Assembly (NCBI GenBank): GCA_008933995.1 | Contig: WARS01001600.1 | Location: 1,178,001-1,242,000 of the forward strand | Reading direction: 5' to 3' | DNA: 64,000 bases | Origin: Datnioides undecimradiatus | Lineage: Eukaryota > Chordata > Actinopteri > Lobotiformes > Datnioididae | In this document: in pieces, positions 48,315-59,497 of the stretch | How the letters are laid out: the number at the start of each line of letters is the position of its first letter | Numbering within the stretch: position 1 is the first letter of the stretch | Made by a program: the position numbers and the translations under genes | Notes under the pieces: model-generated | Seen by the model: only the letters and a program-made list of their open reading frames with translations | The model's database searches: none | Told to the model about the DNA's origin: nothing

Positions 48315-48352
<38 letters not shown>
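48304..48352. repeat. compound (CT)n(CA)n microsatellite
   Basis: CT units with one A interruption run into about 15 CA units, the same arrangement as at 27279. Confidence 0.96.
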
Positions 48353-48355
<3 letters not shown>

Positions 48356-48504
48356 TGCACGTGAACAAGAATTATGCAGAAACACACACGCTAAGGTGCA
48401 CACAGAATGGACAGAAAACACACACGTACGCAACATTCACATGCAAACACTGTCTGTGTTTTTGGGATATTATGCAGGTGCCTCTCTCCCTCTCTCTCTG
48501 TCAG

Positions 48505-48525
48505 ACACACACACACACACACACA
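48505..48525. repeat. (CA)n microsatellite
   Basis: Short AC array after a CT-rich stretch. Confidence 0.95.
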
Positions 48526-48559
48526 GTACAATACAACTGAACAGTATTCTGCTTTTGTA

Positions 48560-48800
48560 CTCAGCCGTAAGCCGCCTTAATTATTCCCGAGCAGAGTGGA
48601 TTTCAAAGCGGGAAGACAAGAGGCCCTCGTCATTTTGGAATCGGTTTAACGTGTTTGTTTTATTCCCGGCTCGTTTATGGGCTGGCTCTGCGAGTGAGGA
48701 ATATGAAGTCATTATGTTTAGATTGATGGAGAGAATTAGATCCGGCATTCTCTCTCACCCGGCAAATCATTCAAACACTTCTGTTTTGACATCCTGAGCG
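48560..48800. promoter_or_regulatory. candidate conserved non-coding element
   Basis: Repeat-free stretch between microsatellites with TTAATTATTCCC, GTTTAACG, GTCATTATG and GAATTAG cores. The call is by composition only. Confidence 0.22.
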
Positions 48801-50227
48801 GAGTCTCCGCGTGTCTGTCTTTCATTTCCCTTTTTTCTCTTTACTTCTTTTTGTCTCTCTCCCTTTTTCCTTACAGCCGTTGTATATGCAGCCAAACATG
48901 AAATAAACACACCCATCTAGCCTTTCACTCTCTTTCCACTCTTGTTTTTTTTTTTTTTTTTTGCTGCCTGTTCTTTCATCCCGGCTGTGTGCTCAGGCCA
49001 GATATCAAACAAACATAAAGACAAAGCAGCCATGCGTGGCCAACGGACGACACCCTCCCTCCCTCCATCACCGCCACCTGGCCAGGAGTGAATGCCACCC
49101 ACTGGACCTGTCCAGCAGGGAGAAAACTTGAAAATGGAGGCGAGGTCTTTGTCACTTTTTTTTGGGGAGTTGCCTGTTTCCACTCTGAAATCTCCCAAAA
49201 TACTGCAGGAGGAGCTGAGGGACACAGTGAGCAGCGCTAAATGTCAGCCAGGAACCAGGTAGCCAGCCCTGGACCTAACAGGGAAGCCAACCCAGCTGGG
49301 AAGAGAGAGAGAGAGAGAGAGAGGAGAGGACGGCTGGATGGATGACGCTAAAGCAGAGGAAGGGAAAGTGCAATGAGATTAGAGGAGGACAGGAAAGATT
49401 AGCAGCGGACGAGACGAGCAGCAGAGGAATGAATGACAGATTTGAGGATGAAGCTGTAAAAAGGGAAGAGAGGGCGAAGCAAAGTGGAGAAAAGAAAACA
49501 GAAGAAGGCTGCATTCTATTTATTCTCCTCAGCAGTGACCTAGAGGGGGTCCAGGGACCTCAGCTCTGTATTTATGTTGGCATAAGTCCCCCGCGCATTA
49601 TCATCCCGATGAATATTTATTTATATATATTTCTGGATTTGTTCTGCTCGGAGGGGTCCTGTTTGGGTTGGCAGGGCTACGACTGGACCATCTGGTAGTC
49701 CTCAGGTCGGTTCTGAAGAACCGGACAGAGTCCAGAACCTCAGCGCACTTTAAAAACAGGTCCAGGGATATTTCTCTGATCCATAATTCATGCGACGAGG
49801 GCCGAGCTCGCAGACGCCATGCAGGGGAGTGAGCTGTAAAGCTGTGCTGGGTTTAGCAACACGGCTGGAGGCGGGTGATGACAAAACACGGTGAGATTTC
49901 TGTTCTTGGAAACGTTCCCTCGAACGACAGAAGGTGCTTTCACCTTTGCAGCATTGTGTTGGTGACTAACTGATTCCCTGCCAGATCTCCAGGAAAGACT
50001 ATTTCTTAAAGCTCTTCTCGGGTGACCCGTGAGTTTTATGGGTCTATCGCTCCAAGCAACGAAGGAAACCAAAAGAAAACCAGATGATTCACGAAACCTT
50101 CTTAGTGCTCCTCTAATACTCGCAGAGATTGTGAGTTGCTGCAACAAGAAAATGGGTTGTTTCGCAGCTGAAAGAAATGCAACATTTTAAATATTTGCCA
50201 TGAAAAAAGGACTTTGTCTCGCTTGTC
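48801..50227. other. non-coding, no gene seen
   Basis: Poly-T at 48945-48962 and a GA array at 49301-49323. No credible frame: the 118-codon frame at 49342-49698 begins in purine-rich sequence and is unrecognised. Confidence 0.55.
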
Positions 50228-50680
50228 TTGCCGGGCGTGGCCTCCAGGTTCCCGCTCTACAACCTGAGCACCTGCAGCTGGTCGGCCAATCAACTCAACG
50301 AGCCGCTGCTGTATAAAAACCCGTCCTGGTTCCAGCAGATTGCTCTGTCACCGGTGTGGTTTGGATGCTGCAGCCAAGCTCTCCGGAGTTCAGCTAATTC
50401 TCTGCTCTGAGCGTGTGTCTGGTTCATAACGCCGGCTAACCTGATTACCAGTCACATCCAGCCTCGTCCTTGTCAGTCGTTACCCAGTCTGTATTGCTGA
50501 TTCCCAGTCTGCTCTGCTGTGCTCAGAGCCAGTCTGCCTGCTCCACTCTGCCATTCCCCGCTGCCACATTCAGCTGCAGCAAAGCTAATCCAACCATATA
50601 CCGCCCTGATTGCAATAAAGTAACTTTAATCGTTCGTCGTCTCCTGGTCCGTGTTTGCATTTGGGTCCTAAACTGTTCCA
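50228..50680 (+). mobile_element. LTR-like element, gypsy type
   Basis: In order: a GC-rich U3-like part with a CCAAT box, TATAAAA at 50312-50318, a C/T-rich stretch with CCAGTCTG-type repeats, AATAAA at 50614-50619, and GCATTTGGGTCC at 50657-50668. Promoter, polyadenylation signal and the terminal motif appear in the order and spacing of an LTR. The terminal motif is shared with the 36.4 kb element, but the rest is diverged, so these are different families or old copies. No internal retrotransposon frames flank it. Edges are approximate. Confidence 0.55.
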
Positions 50681-51659
50681 ATGCAAAGCTCGCGGCTGGC
50701 GACCGTTGTTAATCACAGACAGAACGATCATCACGGATGAGCGAGAGCAGGATTAGTCAGAGCCTTGGGGTTACTGGCAACAGCTGAACCACCTGGCTTT
50801 GGGAATTTTCTATGTCACCTGTCAAATTGTTGATTAGGCAGTCCGGCTGGGGTGATGCGAAACAGTTTATTAACATTAAGCCGGCGTGGGTACGATCTAG
50901 TTGCACTGTTGCTTTTATAATGAGAGGATGTGCAGCATGCAAGTGTGCAGTCACATGAAGGATTCATGTCGTTTGCATGAAATGTTTAGCAAACCTGGCA
51001 CCCTGGAAACAGCTGTGAAGCACGTTCTAGATTCAAGATCTTGGCGAGCGAGAGTTGAGGGAGGGGTATCAAACTTTGAAAATCCCTCATCCAAACCAAG
51101 ACATCACCGCTCAGTAAAACCCAAATCCTCCCTGATTGAGGATCACAGTTCAGCTGCAGTTCTCCTCTCCTCCAGAAGTACGAGACCTTCGCCGGGAGTT
51201 TCTACAGAAACCCTGCCTCGCTTTAAAACGCTGTGACGTCGCCGCTGACCCAATTCTTGCGACGAACCCGCGAGCAGCCTCGTGCGCTGCTGTATCTGCA
51301 TATTTAACAGGACGGAGCGGGAAGGAGGGGGCGGGAAAAGAGGGAAAAGGAACTCGCTGCCCCCTCTAAGCGCACGACCATGAGCCTTTGACTGCCATAA
51401 ATTGGGGCTGAGGATGAACCTCAAAGTGAGTCCTCCTCCTCCCGTTAATGTCGTATGACTCAGCCTCTTGTGTGCAGTCATGGTGGGGGAATTATCTGAA
51501 GAATACTCTGTCAGTGAGAGACATTCACTCATCACACAACTGAAGGCCCGCAGACAAATTTAAGGGAAGCTGTTGGCACAATCGCGCAGTCTGGAGCCGA
51601 GACTGTGTGTGTCCGTGAGCCTTCGGAGCAGCGTTTCTGAGTTTGGTTTGCCTACGCAT
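50681..51659. other. non-coding, no gene seen
   Basis: 50760-50900 is repeat-free, with GTTGATTAGG and TTATTAACATTAAG cores. The 111- and 130-codon frames at 50.9-51.5 kb overlap on opposite strands and are unrecognised. Confidence 0.5.

Positions 51660-51695
<36 letters not shown>
51660..51695. repeat. (CA)18 microsatellite
   Basis: Uninterrupted CA array. Confidence 0.98.
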
Positions 51696-51696
<1 letters not shown>

Positions 51697-54107
51697 GTGC
51701 TCTGTGAGAGCGTTCGTCTGTGCGTTCGGGCACGTTTGAGAGTTTCTGAAAGCGACAGACACCAGCAAAGATGAAGCAAAGAATGTGATTCTGTTTGACA
51801 AGCAGAAATCCACTCTCATCCGCGGCTGACTGTCTCGGAGCAGCAGACACAGATACGGACGGAGAGGAAAGATAAGTAGAGCGTAAATGTTCCTTTAACA
51901 CATCATATATTCTGGGCTATATCTACGCATTTCATCCCTCTATCTCCTCCATCCTGACACACACCATACACCGGGCCTGGGAGGTACACAACATGAAGCT
52001 CTCAGACATATTGAGCAAATTAAGCGTCGTTAAAGATGAAATGTTGCAGTTTAGATGCTATCGGCCTCGTGAACTCTCCTCAGGAATCACCTCCGAAAAC
52101 CAAGACACGCTTGTTCCTGGTAACGCGTAAATCACATGGGAGTGGAGTCGTGCAAAGCGCCGAGCGTTTTACGGGATGAAATTATATCTGTAATAAATTC
52201 ATTTTACATAAGTTCATCTGCTGATTTTTCCCGCCAGGACGCCTTGTTTTCACGCACATTAGCAGCTCCTAGGATGGGGACGGGGTGGACGTGGAATATC
52301 GACATGTCTGTGAACGCCACATCAAGACTGGTCATAGCAGGGACCGGGAAGAGGTTGAAGTCAGTGCCAGCTGAACAGAGATGAGACGTCGACGCTGAGT
52401 TTCGACGATTTTGTCGCTTTTTTTCAAGGTGTGAAACAGGAAAATGGAGGGAAACCCTAACGCACGTCAGAACTGACTGATCTGTCAGTCAGACACCCCA
52501 TATGTGCAGGGTATTTCTTTAACAGGTTCACATTTTCTCCGAGGCCGAGGTTATCGCTGACCTGGCTCGGTTTCTTTTTGGCTGCCATGGCGACAAAACC
52601 TTATCTTACAGCGAGATCCGAGAGTGAGGTGAGACGGCGACTGGCTGAACAAGTCTGCCGTGCTCCTCCAGCAAACCGCTCCTCCCATGTGTTGCACCTT
52701 TTCTGGCACTTATGCAGGACTCCGTCACTCCTCCGGTCCAGATCTGTGTCTTATTACAGGCAGCCTATAAGTTAGCGATGCATTAAGGAGTCAGCATGTC
52801 GTCCCGCGGCTCCGAACCGACCTCCTAACTTAGAAATGTGGGTTACATGTGGACCTAAGTGGGTGTGAAAGAGAATGTTAATCAGTTGAATGCTTTTGTC
52901 TGCCTCCAAGGGTGGGGTTGCATGTCTGTGTGTGCATGCATATGAATATGTCTATGTATGCACAAGCCTCCATATGTTGCTGCGCTCAGCAGGGGGGGCA
53001 TGTCAGGACGTCCTGCGCCAACAGCTGGAGGAGCCCAACTGCGCGACAGACACAGGGGTGTGTCGCAGCCCATTATCACACTCGCTACACAACCGGGCTG
53101 AACCATTCTGCAACAACCTGGTGTGGTGAACCACGACGTCCTCTTCAATCACTCCTGACCAAAGTCATTCCTGCAGAGGACACTGTGTGCGAGCTTACTG
53201 TAAGTGCAACTCGAGGCGGTGGCGGCGGCGGCGGCGGCACCAAATTAGAAAAGAAGGCCTGGAAAAGCTCCAGGATTACAAAGCAAGCGCCATTGTACAG
53301 TTTCTGGGCCGCAGTGCAAGAGTTTGTGTTTCTCATTTGAGTCTGGTTTGCGGCGCGGCCTGAGCCAGATGGGAAATGCTGGACACTCCCCCCGCGCCTC
53401 GGCACTTGTCTCGTAAATCCAGCGTCCCCCTGTCATTCTCCCTCTCGTTTAGCTCTGCCTTTGGTGACATCCAGTCTCCTCGCCCCTCGTGGGTGCTCTG
53501 CCCGCTCATTATTATTTTTCCCTCCTTTGCTTTTGTCTTTGTTTCACAACTTCTCCCCCGCTCTCTCCCTCATCCTCTCGCAGTGTCGCTCTCATCCTCA
53601 ACACGCTCGCCTCTCCCGCCTCTCTGCCGCCAAGAAGAGTTGTTACTCTTCCGCTTCCCCGGAGTTTCCCTCTGCCAGGCTGTCTGGAGACAAAACACTT
53701 AAGATACTTTAGGAAATAATTAACACCATGGTATGCTTTTGGAAACAAAGCCAGGCACTGCTGAAGATGTGTGCGAGAAGCAATGCTTTGGGACACTAGA
53801 CGCCCATGTGTGACACGTTTATCCCCGTCACATATGCACATGTATGCAGCAGCGAGCGTTGCATCTGGACGATTCATGCAATGCACAGGTTCCTCCGTGT
53901 TATGGGTCAAATCAGCCGCTAATATACAGAGTGTTGAGTTAACAGACAGAGTTTCGTCTCGTGGTTAGCTTAGCGTGCTAGCTGGCCATCATCAGTGCAC
54001 CACAGAAGTTGCCAGCGTGCCCGTTAGCCATGCCAGTCAGCGTTGGCAACTGTTTTTCAGCAGGAAGTCTGCCTGCTCAAAGAGTAGCTAGACGTCTCTA
54101 GATTACA
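51696..54107. other. non-coding block, no gene seen
   Basis: Contains the (GGC)n run and a pyrimidine-rich stretch at 53.4-53.65 kb. A short inverted repeat (TTGCCAGCG at 54009 against CGTTGGCAA at 54041) recalls an NF1-like arrangement. At 52587, ATGGCG in a good initiation context is followed about 40 bases later by a donor-like GAG/GTGAGA, too little to call an exon. Confidence 0.5.
53215..53238. repeat. (GGC)n trinucleotide repeat
   Basis: GGCGGT then six GGC units. The Gly- or Pro-run frames across it are artefacts. Confidence 0.95.
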
Positions 54108-54127
54108 TTATGCATTCATTTGCATAA
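54108..54127. promoter_or_regulatory. octamer-containing inverted repeat
   Basis: TTATGCA and TGCATAA form 7-bp arms around a 6-base spacer, and the right half contains a perfect ATTTGCAT octamer. This resembles a composite POU dimer site. The following 70 bases are AT-rich (TTATTATTAATTATT), fitting a possible enhancer core. Confidence 0.3.
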
Positions 54128-54848
54128 TCACTGACTCTAACCAGCTTTATTATTAATTATTTTTCAAGATGCTATCATCCCATTAACATGCATTTAAATC
54201 TATTTCACTCTGTTTATGAAGGCTGCTGTTGTGCTTAACACTTTCTGATGATTGGTCATGTGCCGCGGGTCACATGAGTGCATATTCACAGGACTCCCCG
54301 AGGCTCGACTAAAAGAGACGGGTCAAGGTCCTTCCTCAAAGTTCAGAGATCCACCGCCAGGCGCCTTTTCTCAAATAAGCCACTAAAGGGGTCTTACAAG
54401 TAGCCAGAGCAGTGAGAACGGAGCTAAACTGCAAACACTGGTCCTTGTATCTGACAACCGCCGCTGCTGGACACCCACAGAGGCCTGAATCCTCGACACC
54501 GGTCCACAAAAACAGTTTTAGCTTCCGATGAAAAATCAAATCATGCACGTGTGTTTCCGAGAGTATATGTGCCTAAAGATAAAGTGTGTGTGTGCGTGTG
54601 GACAACCTTCTGATAATTACAGAGAGACACCACGTGGCTTTGTGCGACTCTACTTTGGCCATTCAGTCCAACACAACCGTGACGGGCAGTCGAGCCGCTC
54701 AGCAAGTGCTCAGAAGGCCTGCATTCATGCATGGCCTCAGAGCTACACACACACACACAAACACATACCATATGCAAACACACACACGTATACACAGATA
54801 CAATCTCAATATGGTATGTGGGAACTCAGTTTTACTCTAATTCACCCA
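54128..54848. other. non-coding, no gene seen
   Basis: Ordinary sequence. The 170-codon frame at 54528-55040 is stretched by CA arrays and is not a gene. Confidence 0.55.
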
Positions 54849-54989
54849 ACACACACACACACACACACAGAAACCTGCCCTGCTGCTTTCTCTTGTATAC
54901 ACATTCACTTAGATATAAACACACATGAAACAGGAGACGCTGCAGATTCAATCAACAAAGGGAACACACACACACACACACACATATAT
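54849..54989. repeat. two (CA)n arrays
   Basis: Arrays at 54849-54869 and 54965-54989; the second continues into TATATA. Confidence 0.95.
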
Positions 54990-55369
54990 ACGTCCTCGAA
55001 CACAGCCCTTACTTGTTTTGTCTGCAGCGTAGCTAAGTAGAATTTGTGCTAAAATAACTTCAAAGGCTGTGAAGGAGGGGCCACTCCGAGGAGTATGGGT
55101 AATTAGGACTGTGGAGGGGAGAGAGGGAGAAGATGAGTGAAAGGGGGAGAAAGGAGAAAGATCCTCTCGGCCACAATGGATGAATAGGAGGAGAGACGGT
55201 TTGGAGAGAGACGGGGGGGGGGCTGGGAACACTTCATGATAACACTTGAGCGCACACACACATGCACACATGCACAGATTGGCGGTGTGATAGCACGCCA
55301 CGAGACAGGAAACTTTGGCCGTGGAACTTACTCCCAGTTGTAAACATGTCGCCGGATATATAGACGCAA
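54990..55369. other. non-coding, no gene seen
   Basis: Purine-rich patch (about 55110-55220) with a run of nine G. No frame of interest. Confidence 0.55.
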
Positions 55370-55490
55370 CCACACACACACACACACACAGAGTGAGCCT
55401 TACAATCAAATGGAAGCACACACCAGCAAGGACCAAAAGCAGACATTTCTCTTTCACACACACACACACACTCACACACACACACAAAGT
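55370..55490. repeat. two (CA)n arrays
   Basis: Arrays at 55370-55391 and 55456-55488, the second with one T interruption. Confidence 0.95.
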
Positions 55491-55886
55491 GCTCCTAATG
55501 GCAACAGTGCAAACAGCAGTGTGTTTCCAGCCGGCCGTGCCGTCAGTCCACCCAGCCATCACAAGAGCCCTCACCACAGGCTAATGCACTCTATTTATAG
55601 CCCGTAAACAACACCAAACACGTCGAGATTGTCCCTTATCGCCACCTGTACAAATAAAGCCAGATTTCTAAACGCTATTGTCAACAAAATTAAGCTGGGA
55701 GTCTTTTTTTTAAACGTCTGCCACATTCACACCAAACTCCTGACAAATCTCTGCTAACAGGTCTGTTTCTGCTCGTAGGAAGTGTTTACCTAAAAATACA
55801 GTCGAGCCCTCAGCAAACAACGAAATGAAACGAGAGAAAATGGAGAACTGAAGCTTGGGAAGGAAAGCTCAGGGAGAGAAGGGAAC

Positions 55887-55912
55887 TGTGTGTGTGTGTG
55901 TGTGTGTGTGTG
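55887..55912. repeat. (TG)13 microsatellite
   Basis: Uninterrupted TG array. Confidence 0.97.
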
Positions 55913-56051
55913 AGGAGATGGTGGGTGCAGACAGAGGGGTGAGAGTGCCCTCTGTTGACTGAGCTGGGTTTAGCAGACTGTTGTCTGAGCCAGACGCACA
56001 AATGCACATGACAAGCAGCAGAGTGTTTAGTTACTGTTTAGTCTGAAAGCT

Positions 56052-56111
56052 AACACACACACACACACACACTCTCACATGTGAGCACACACACACACAC
56101 ACACACACACA
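56052..56111. repeat. two adjacent (AC)n arrays
   Basis: Arrays at 56052-56072 and 56086-56111, separated by a CTCACATGTGAG palindrome (56073-56084). Confidence 0.95.
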
Positions 56112-56162
56112 ATTTCCAGAAAAAAATCAGAAACATCCAGGCTGTGGCTCTGGAAGGATGAT

Positions 56163-56236
56163 GTGTGTGTTGCGGGTAGCATGCACCCTTATATGTGTGT
56201 GTGTGTGTGTGTGTTGCGGGTAGCATGCACCCTTAT
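56163..56236 (+). repeat. 44-bp tandem duplication with GT filler
   Basis: An identical 30-base segment (a GT start, then TTGCGGGTAGCATGCACCC and TTAT) occurs at 56163-56192 and 56207-56236. The interval between copies is GT repeat. Confidence 0.95.
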
Positions 56237-56406
56237 GTGTGTGTGTCTGTGTGGGTATGTGTGTGTATGTAAACCCCGTTGGACCATCAGTCGTTCTGCA
56301 GATTTCTGGATCCCTGCTGAGCTGCAGCTGCCTGAGTGACATGTGCTGGTTGAGCCCCAAAGCCCCTTCAACTAAAATCACTTATCCTCACCCACCCACC
56401 CTACCA

Positions 56407-56407
<1 letters not shown>

Positions 56408-56443
<36 letters not shown>
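56408..56443. repeat. (CA)18 microsatellite
   Basis: Uninterrupted CA array. Confidence 0.98.
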
Positions 56444-56444
<1 letters not shown>

Positions 56445-57774
56445 CGTCCATCTGCAACTGTTCTGAAATTGAAACTATTGTACGTCGCAGCGGCATCCAG
56501 CAGTTTCCTGTTGGGATCAGAGGAGAGTCAGGCAGCGTGATGGATGACGTCAGCTGCTGCAGGACACACAAACACGCTTTTCTGTGTTTTGACGCTTTAA
56601 CGGTAATTCCACTGACATCGTGGTGTCCTGCTGGAGCTCAAAGGCCACAATCTCCACAAAAGACGTACAGATATGAGTTCGTTCCAGATGGGTGGGCAAT
56701 TAAATGTCAAAACCTTCTTCAGTTCACGGTTTCAGATCAGGGAAATGGCCGTATTACTAATGATGCTAACTTCCCATCTAACCCTCTGACCAATCAGCAG
56801 CTCTGCTTTGTCGTCACATGTTCCTATTAGACTGACACTGACTGAGTCATTGAGTTTCTATCTTTAAACCTAAACCTAGCTCAATCAGACAGACGCTTCT
56901 CTTCCCCTGATCAGCGTGTAACATACGACAGGTGCTGCGTAGGTTAAGTGGACAAAATGTCTGATATCATCTCGAAGCGTAACAAGTCACCTCGGGTCGC
57001 AGTAACGTGCACTGGTGCCAGAACAAGACCACTGCGTAAACAGCTGAACTGATTAAAATGGAGTCGTGAGTGTTGCGTCAGACGCGTGCGTGAGACGGAC
57101 GACTGAAAAAAAGGTGCTTTAAACGCATCATGTGTAGCCAGGCTGCAAAGCTGTTCAGTTGCGTTGCTGTGGCAAGTGCAGCAGGTCAGTGTTGAGCCAG
57201 GAAGTAACTCTGCAAGATGTGACGGACAAAGAGAAAACAACTAAAAGGCATTTGGTTTTGTTCGAAACTCGGGTACTCTGAGCATTTCATTTCACCTCGT
57301 GTGTTGCGCAGCGCCACAGCTGGCCGGCAGATCGCACACGGAGGCGACTTCACATTTCACAATTTGCCACGTTCATGTGCGGTAGAGGCTGCAAGTGCGG
57401 CCGCATGGTTAGTGTTCCAGGCTCCAGGCTGGTAAAACAAAGCCAGGATTCGTTTTAATGAATGAGGTTTAATCCAGTCAGACTGCAGATCAAACAAACA
57501 TGAAGTCTCGTTCTTGGAAAGAGTGCTTTGACAACACGGGCCTGAATCACCCACTGCTCCCATTCTGCTGCTTGCACTTCTCTCGTCTCTTCGCTAATTA
57601 ATTCTTTGACTCCAAACTGAGGAAACATGCTTTTATCGCTCTTCCAGATCCACAGACATCACCTGTGCAAACAAACAGACGCACGCAGACAGGTGGCGTC
57701 ATCCGGGTGACAAGTTGACAGTGAGACGGTGAGTCTGGCTCCGAGGTGGGGGGGCTTCTGCTGTCATATTTAGA
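56444..57774. other. non-coding, no gene seen
   Basis: Frames of up to 98 codons, none recognised. The 97-codon frame at 56537-56830 has balanced composition but no domain or splice support that I can see. Confidence 0.5.
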
Positions 57775-57804
57775 GTGCGCGCGCGCGCGCACACACACAC
57801 ACGC
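57775..57804. repeat. (GC)n(AC)n alternating tract
   Basis: GTGCGCGCGC-type units run into AC units, giving about 30 bases of perfect purine-pyrimidine alternation with a CG-rich core. This is the strongest Z-DNA-type pattern in the window. Confidence 0.95.
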
Positions 57805-58135
57805 AGAGGCTAACACACCTGTTATGTAACACGGCTGCAGCCTGGAAACCTGGAGCCCTCCGCTGTGACACCTCTCACTCTGCTAATTGGAGTGACAGCC
57901 ACTGTGATCGCTGACTTTGATGTCTGACAAGACAAAAGTAATTACAGCTATTCCGCCTCTTTGTTGTGACTCCTTTGTTGCTCTGATCCACGAGGCTGCT
58001 CGGTTTTTTCCCATTTCTCAAGCCGGAACGTTCTGCAGATGTGGGTTTTTGTCCGACAGCGGTGATGATAAGCACTCTGAGCTTGTCATAGCTGTGCCCT
58101 GGGTTGGAGTTTGTCTTCTGTGAAATATCCAAATG

Positions 58136-58370
58136 TCACTTTTCAACCCCTCCTCCTCCCCATCTTCTCTTCCTCCACCACCCGCCTCTCCCTATATCCC
58201 TGTCACTCTGTCTCACTCACCCCAACTATCAAAGCTTCCACTGTTTACTCTCTCCAGTCTTTCCCCTTCCATCTCTCATTGTCACTCTCTTTCCCTCTTT
58301 TTCTTGCTTTTCTCTGCCGTTCTCTCCCTCTGCCTTTGTCTCTTTGATGTTAGTGCAGCGCTGACACAGA
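58136..58370 (+). repeat. pyrimidine-rich tract
   Basis: About 235 bases dominated by C and T. Three overlapping frames stay open only because of the skewed composition. Confidence 0.85.
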
Positions 58371-58424
58371 CCCACTCCAGACTCAACTCCCCTTGAATGT
58401 TAATGCCGTTTCTAGGTTGTGGAT

Positions 58425-58441
58425 GTGTGCGCGCGCGCGCC
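58425..58441. repeat. (GC)n alternating tract
   Basis: TGTGTGCGCGCGCGCGC, a second CG alternating tract about 650 bp from the one at 57775. Confidence 0.93.
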
Positions 58442-58897
58442 CGTGTGTTTGCAAGCATTTGCAAATGTGGTGTGCCGATGTGAATGGATGCATTGATTGT
58501 TAGCATTTGTGGCTCCTTGTGTCCAGGAAAGTCAATGACTTTCAGTTTAATTGATTCAGGAAAGAAGAATGTTTGAATATTTCCATTTTCTGCTTTGCAT
58601 ATCACCTCAAACGCCTTGTATAGCAGCTTTAAAACTGCTCTGATCAATAGACTTACTGTATTAATATGTAACATATGAACAAAAGGTGATTTGACTTGTG
58701 AAAAAGTGATGTTCACTGAGACAAATCCACCGAGGCTTTACACCCACACCTCAGTTTTACAGGGAATTTGCATCTTTCAGCTAAAAGTCCCACAACAGAT
58801 GCAGCAGATAGAAGCTTTCAGCTCTTAAAACCAACAATATGCTACTTTTCCCACCACCACATGGCCAAAAGTGCACCCAGCTAGCGTACATAGCAAT

Positions 58898-59014
58898 GCA
58901 TTTAGCAGCTACAGAGACAGATGCTTCCTTCGGGAGTTGGTAGAGACCAAAACAGAGCTAACAGAGGCTAAAACAGCGTTATACACTATTGGACCTGTCG
59001 TCATCAGTTCATCG
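58898..59014 (+). mobile_element. fragment of a dispersed percomorph repeat
   Basis: The strings CATTTAGCAGCTA, AGAGACAGATGCTTCCTTC, GGGAGTTGGTAGAGACCAAA and ACAGAGCTAA occur in the same order as in a repeat I recall being dispersed in percomorph genomes. The copy is diverged. The left edge may extend to about 58.78 kb. Identification is from memory and needs a repeat-library match. Confidence 0.55.
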
Positions 59015-59328
59015 CAACTGCAAGTGTAACGGCACTGGTGCTCCGTGTCTGCTAACACAAGTTAAACTACTGACATTTGCTGTATGTGGATTCTCAGCCC
59101 TTCCTCGGTTTCCATTGTGTTTCTTAGTCTCGTTAATGCTCGCTGCTGTTTTCTCACCGGGATCATTTAAAGTTTCTGTGAAAACACAGGTTAGTGGGTA
59201 AATGAGAAAATAAGTGCACAACTGGCTCTTGGTAATCAGGCAATCACACTAAAATCAATTGAGTGTTTATTTTCTTGGCGAAGCGGTGCCGTCGGGCTTG
59301 ACGTCTTCCACATGTGTCCTGTTCGCAG
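59015..59328. other. non-coding, no gene seen
   Basis: Possibly the tail of the preceding repeat; nothing else identifiable. Confidence 0.5.
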
Positions 59329-59497
59329 GTCTCTGGAAGGCGGAAAACTCTGGAACACACCGTGCGCAGCGGCTACATCCAACTTTCCCTCCACAGGCCT
59401 CCACTCCAGGGGCCAGTGCAAGAGTTTAGTGAAAACACACATGCAGTGCTCACACTGCCTTGCACACACCACACAGGACGCACACTTGGACACGGAG
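59329..59497 (+). other. exon-like interval (unproven)
   Basis: An acceptor-like sequence (CTGTTCGCAG, ending at 59328) and a donor-like GAG/GTGAGA (at 59498) enclose 169 bases open in two plus-strand frames. One frame carries a Cys/His-rich end (QCSHCLAHTTQDAHLD). The length is typical of a vertebrate internal exon. The upstream pyrimidine tract is weak and I recognise no protein family, so this may be chance. Confidence 0.15.

Noticed and set aside
52587..52632. Possible first coding exon (ATGGCG in good context, donor-like GAG/GTGAGA)
   Set aside because: Only about 15 codons, no recognised protein and no upstream promoter signs.
54948..55577. 209-codon minus-strand frame
   Set aside because: Held open by several TG arrays; the composition is low-complexity Cys/Val.
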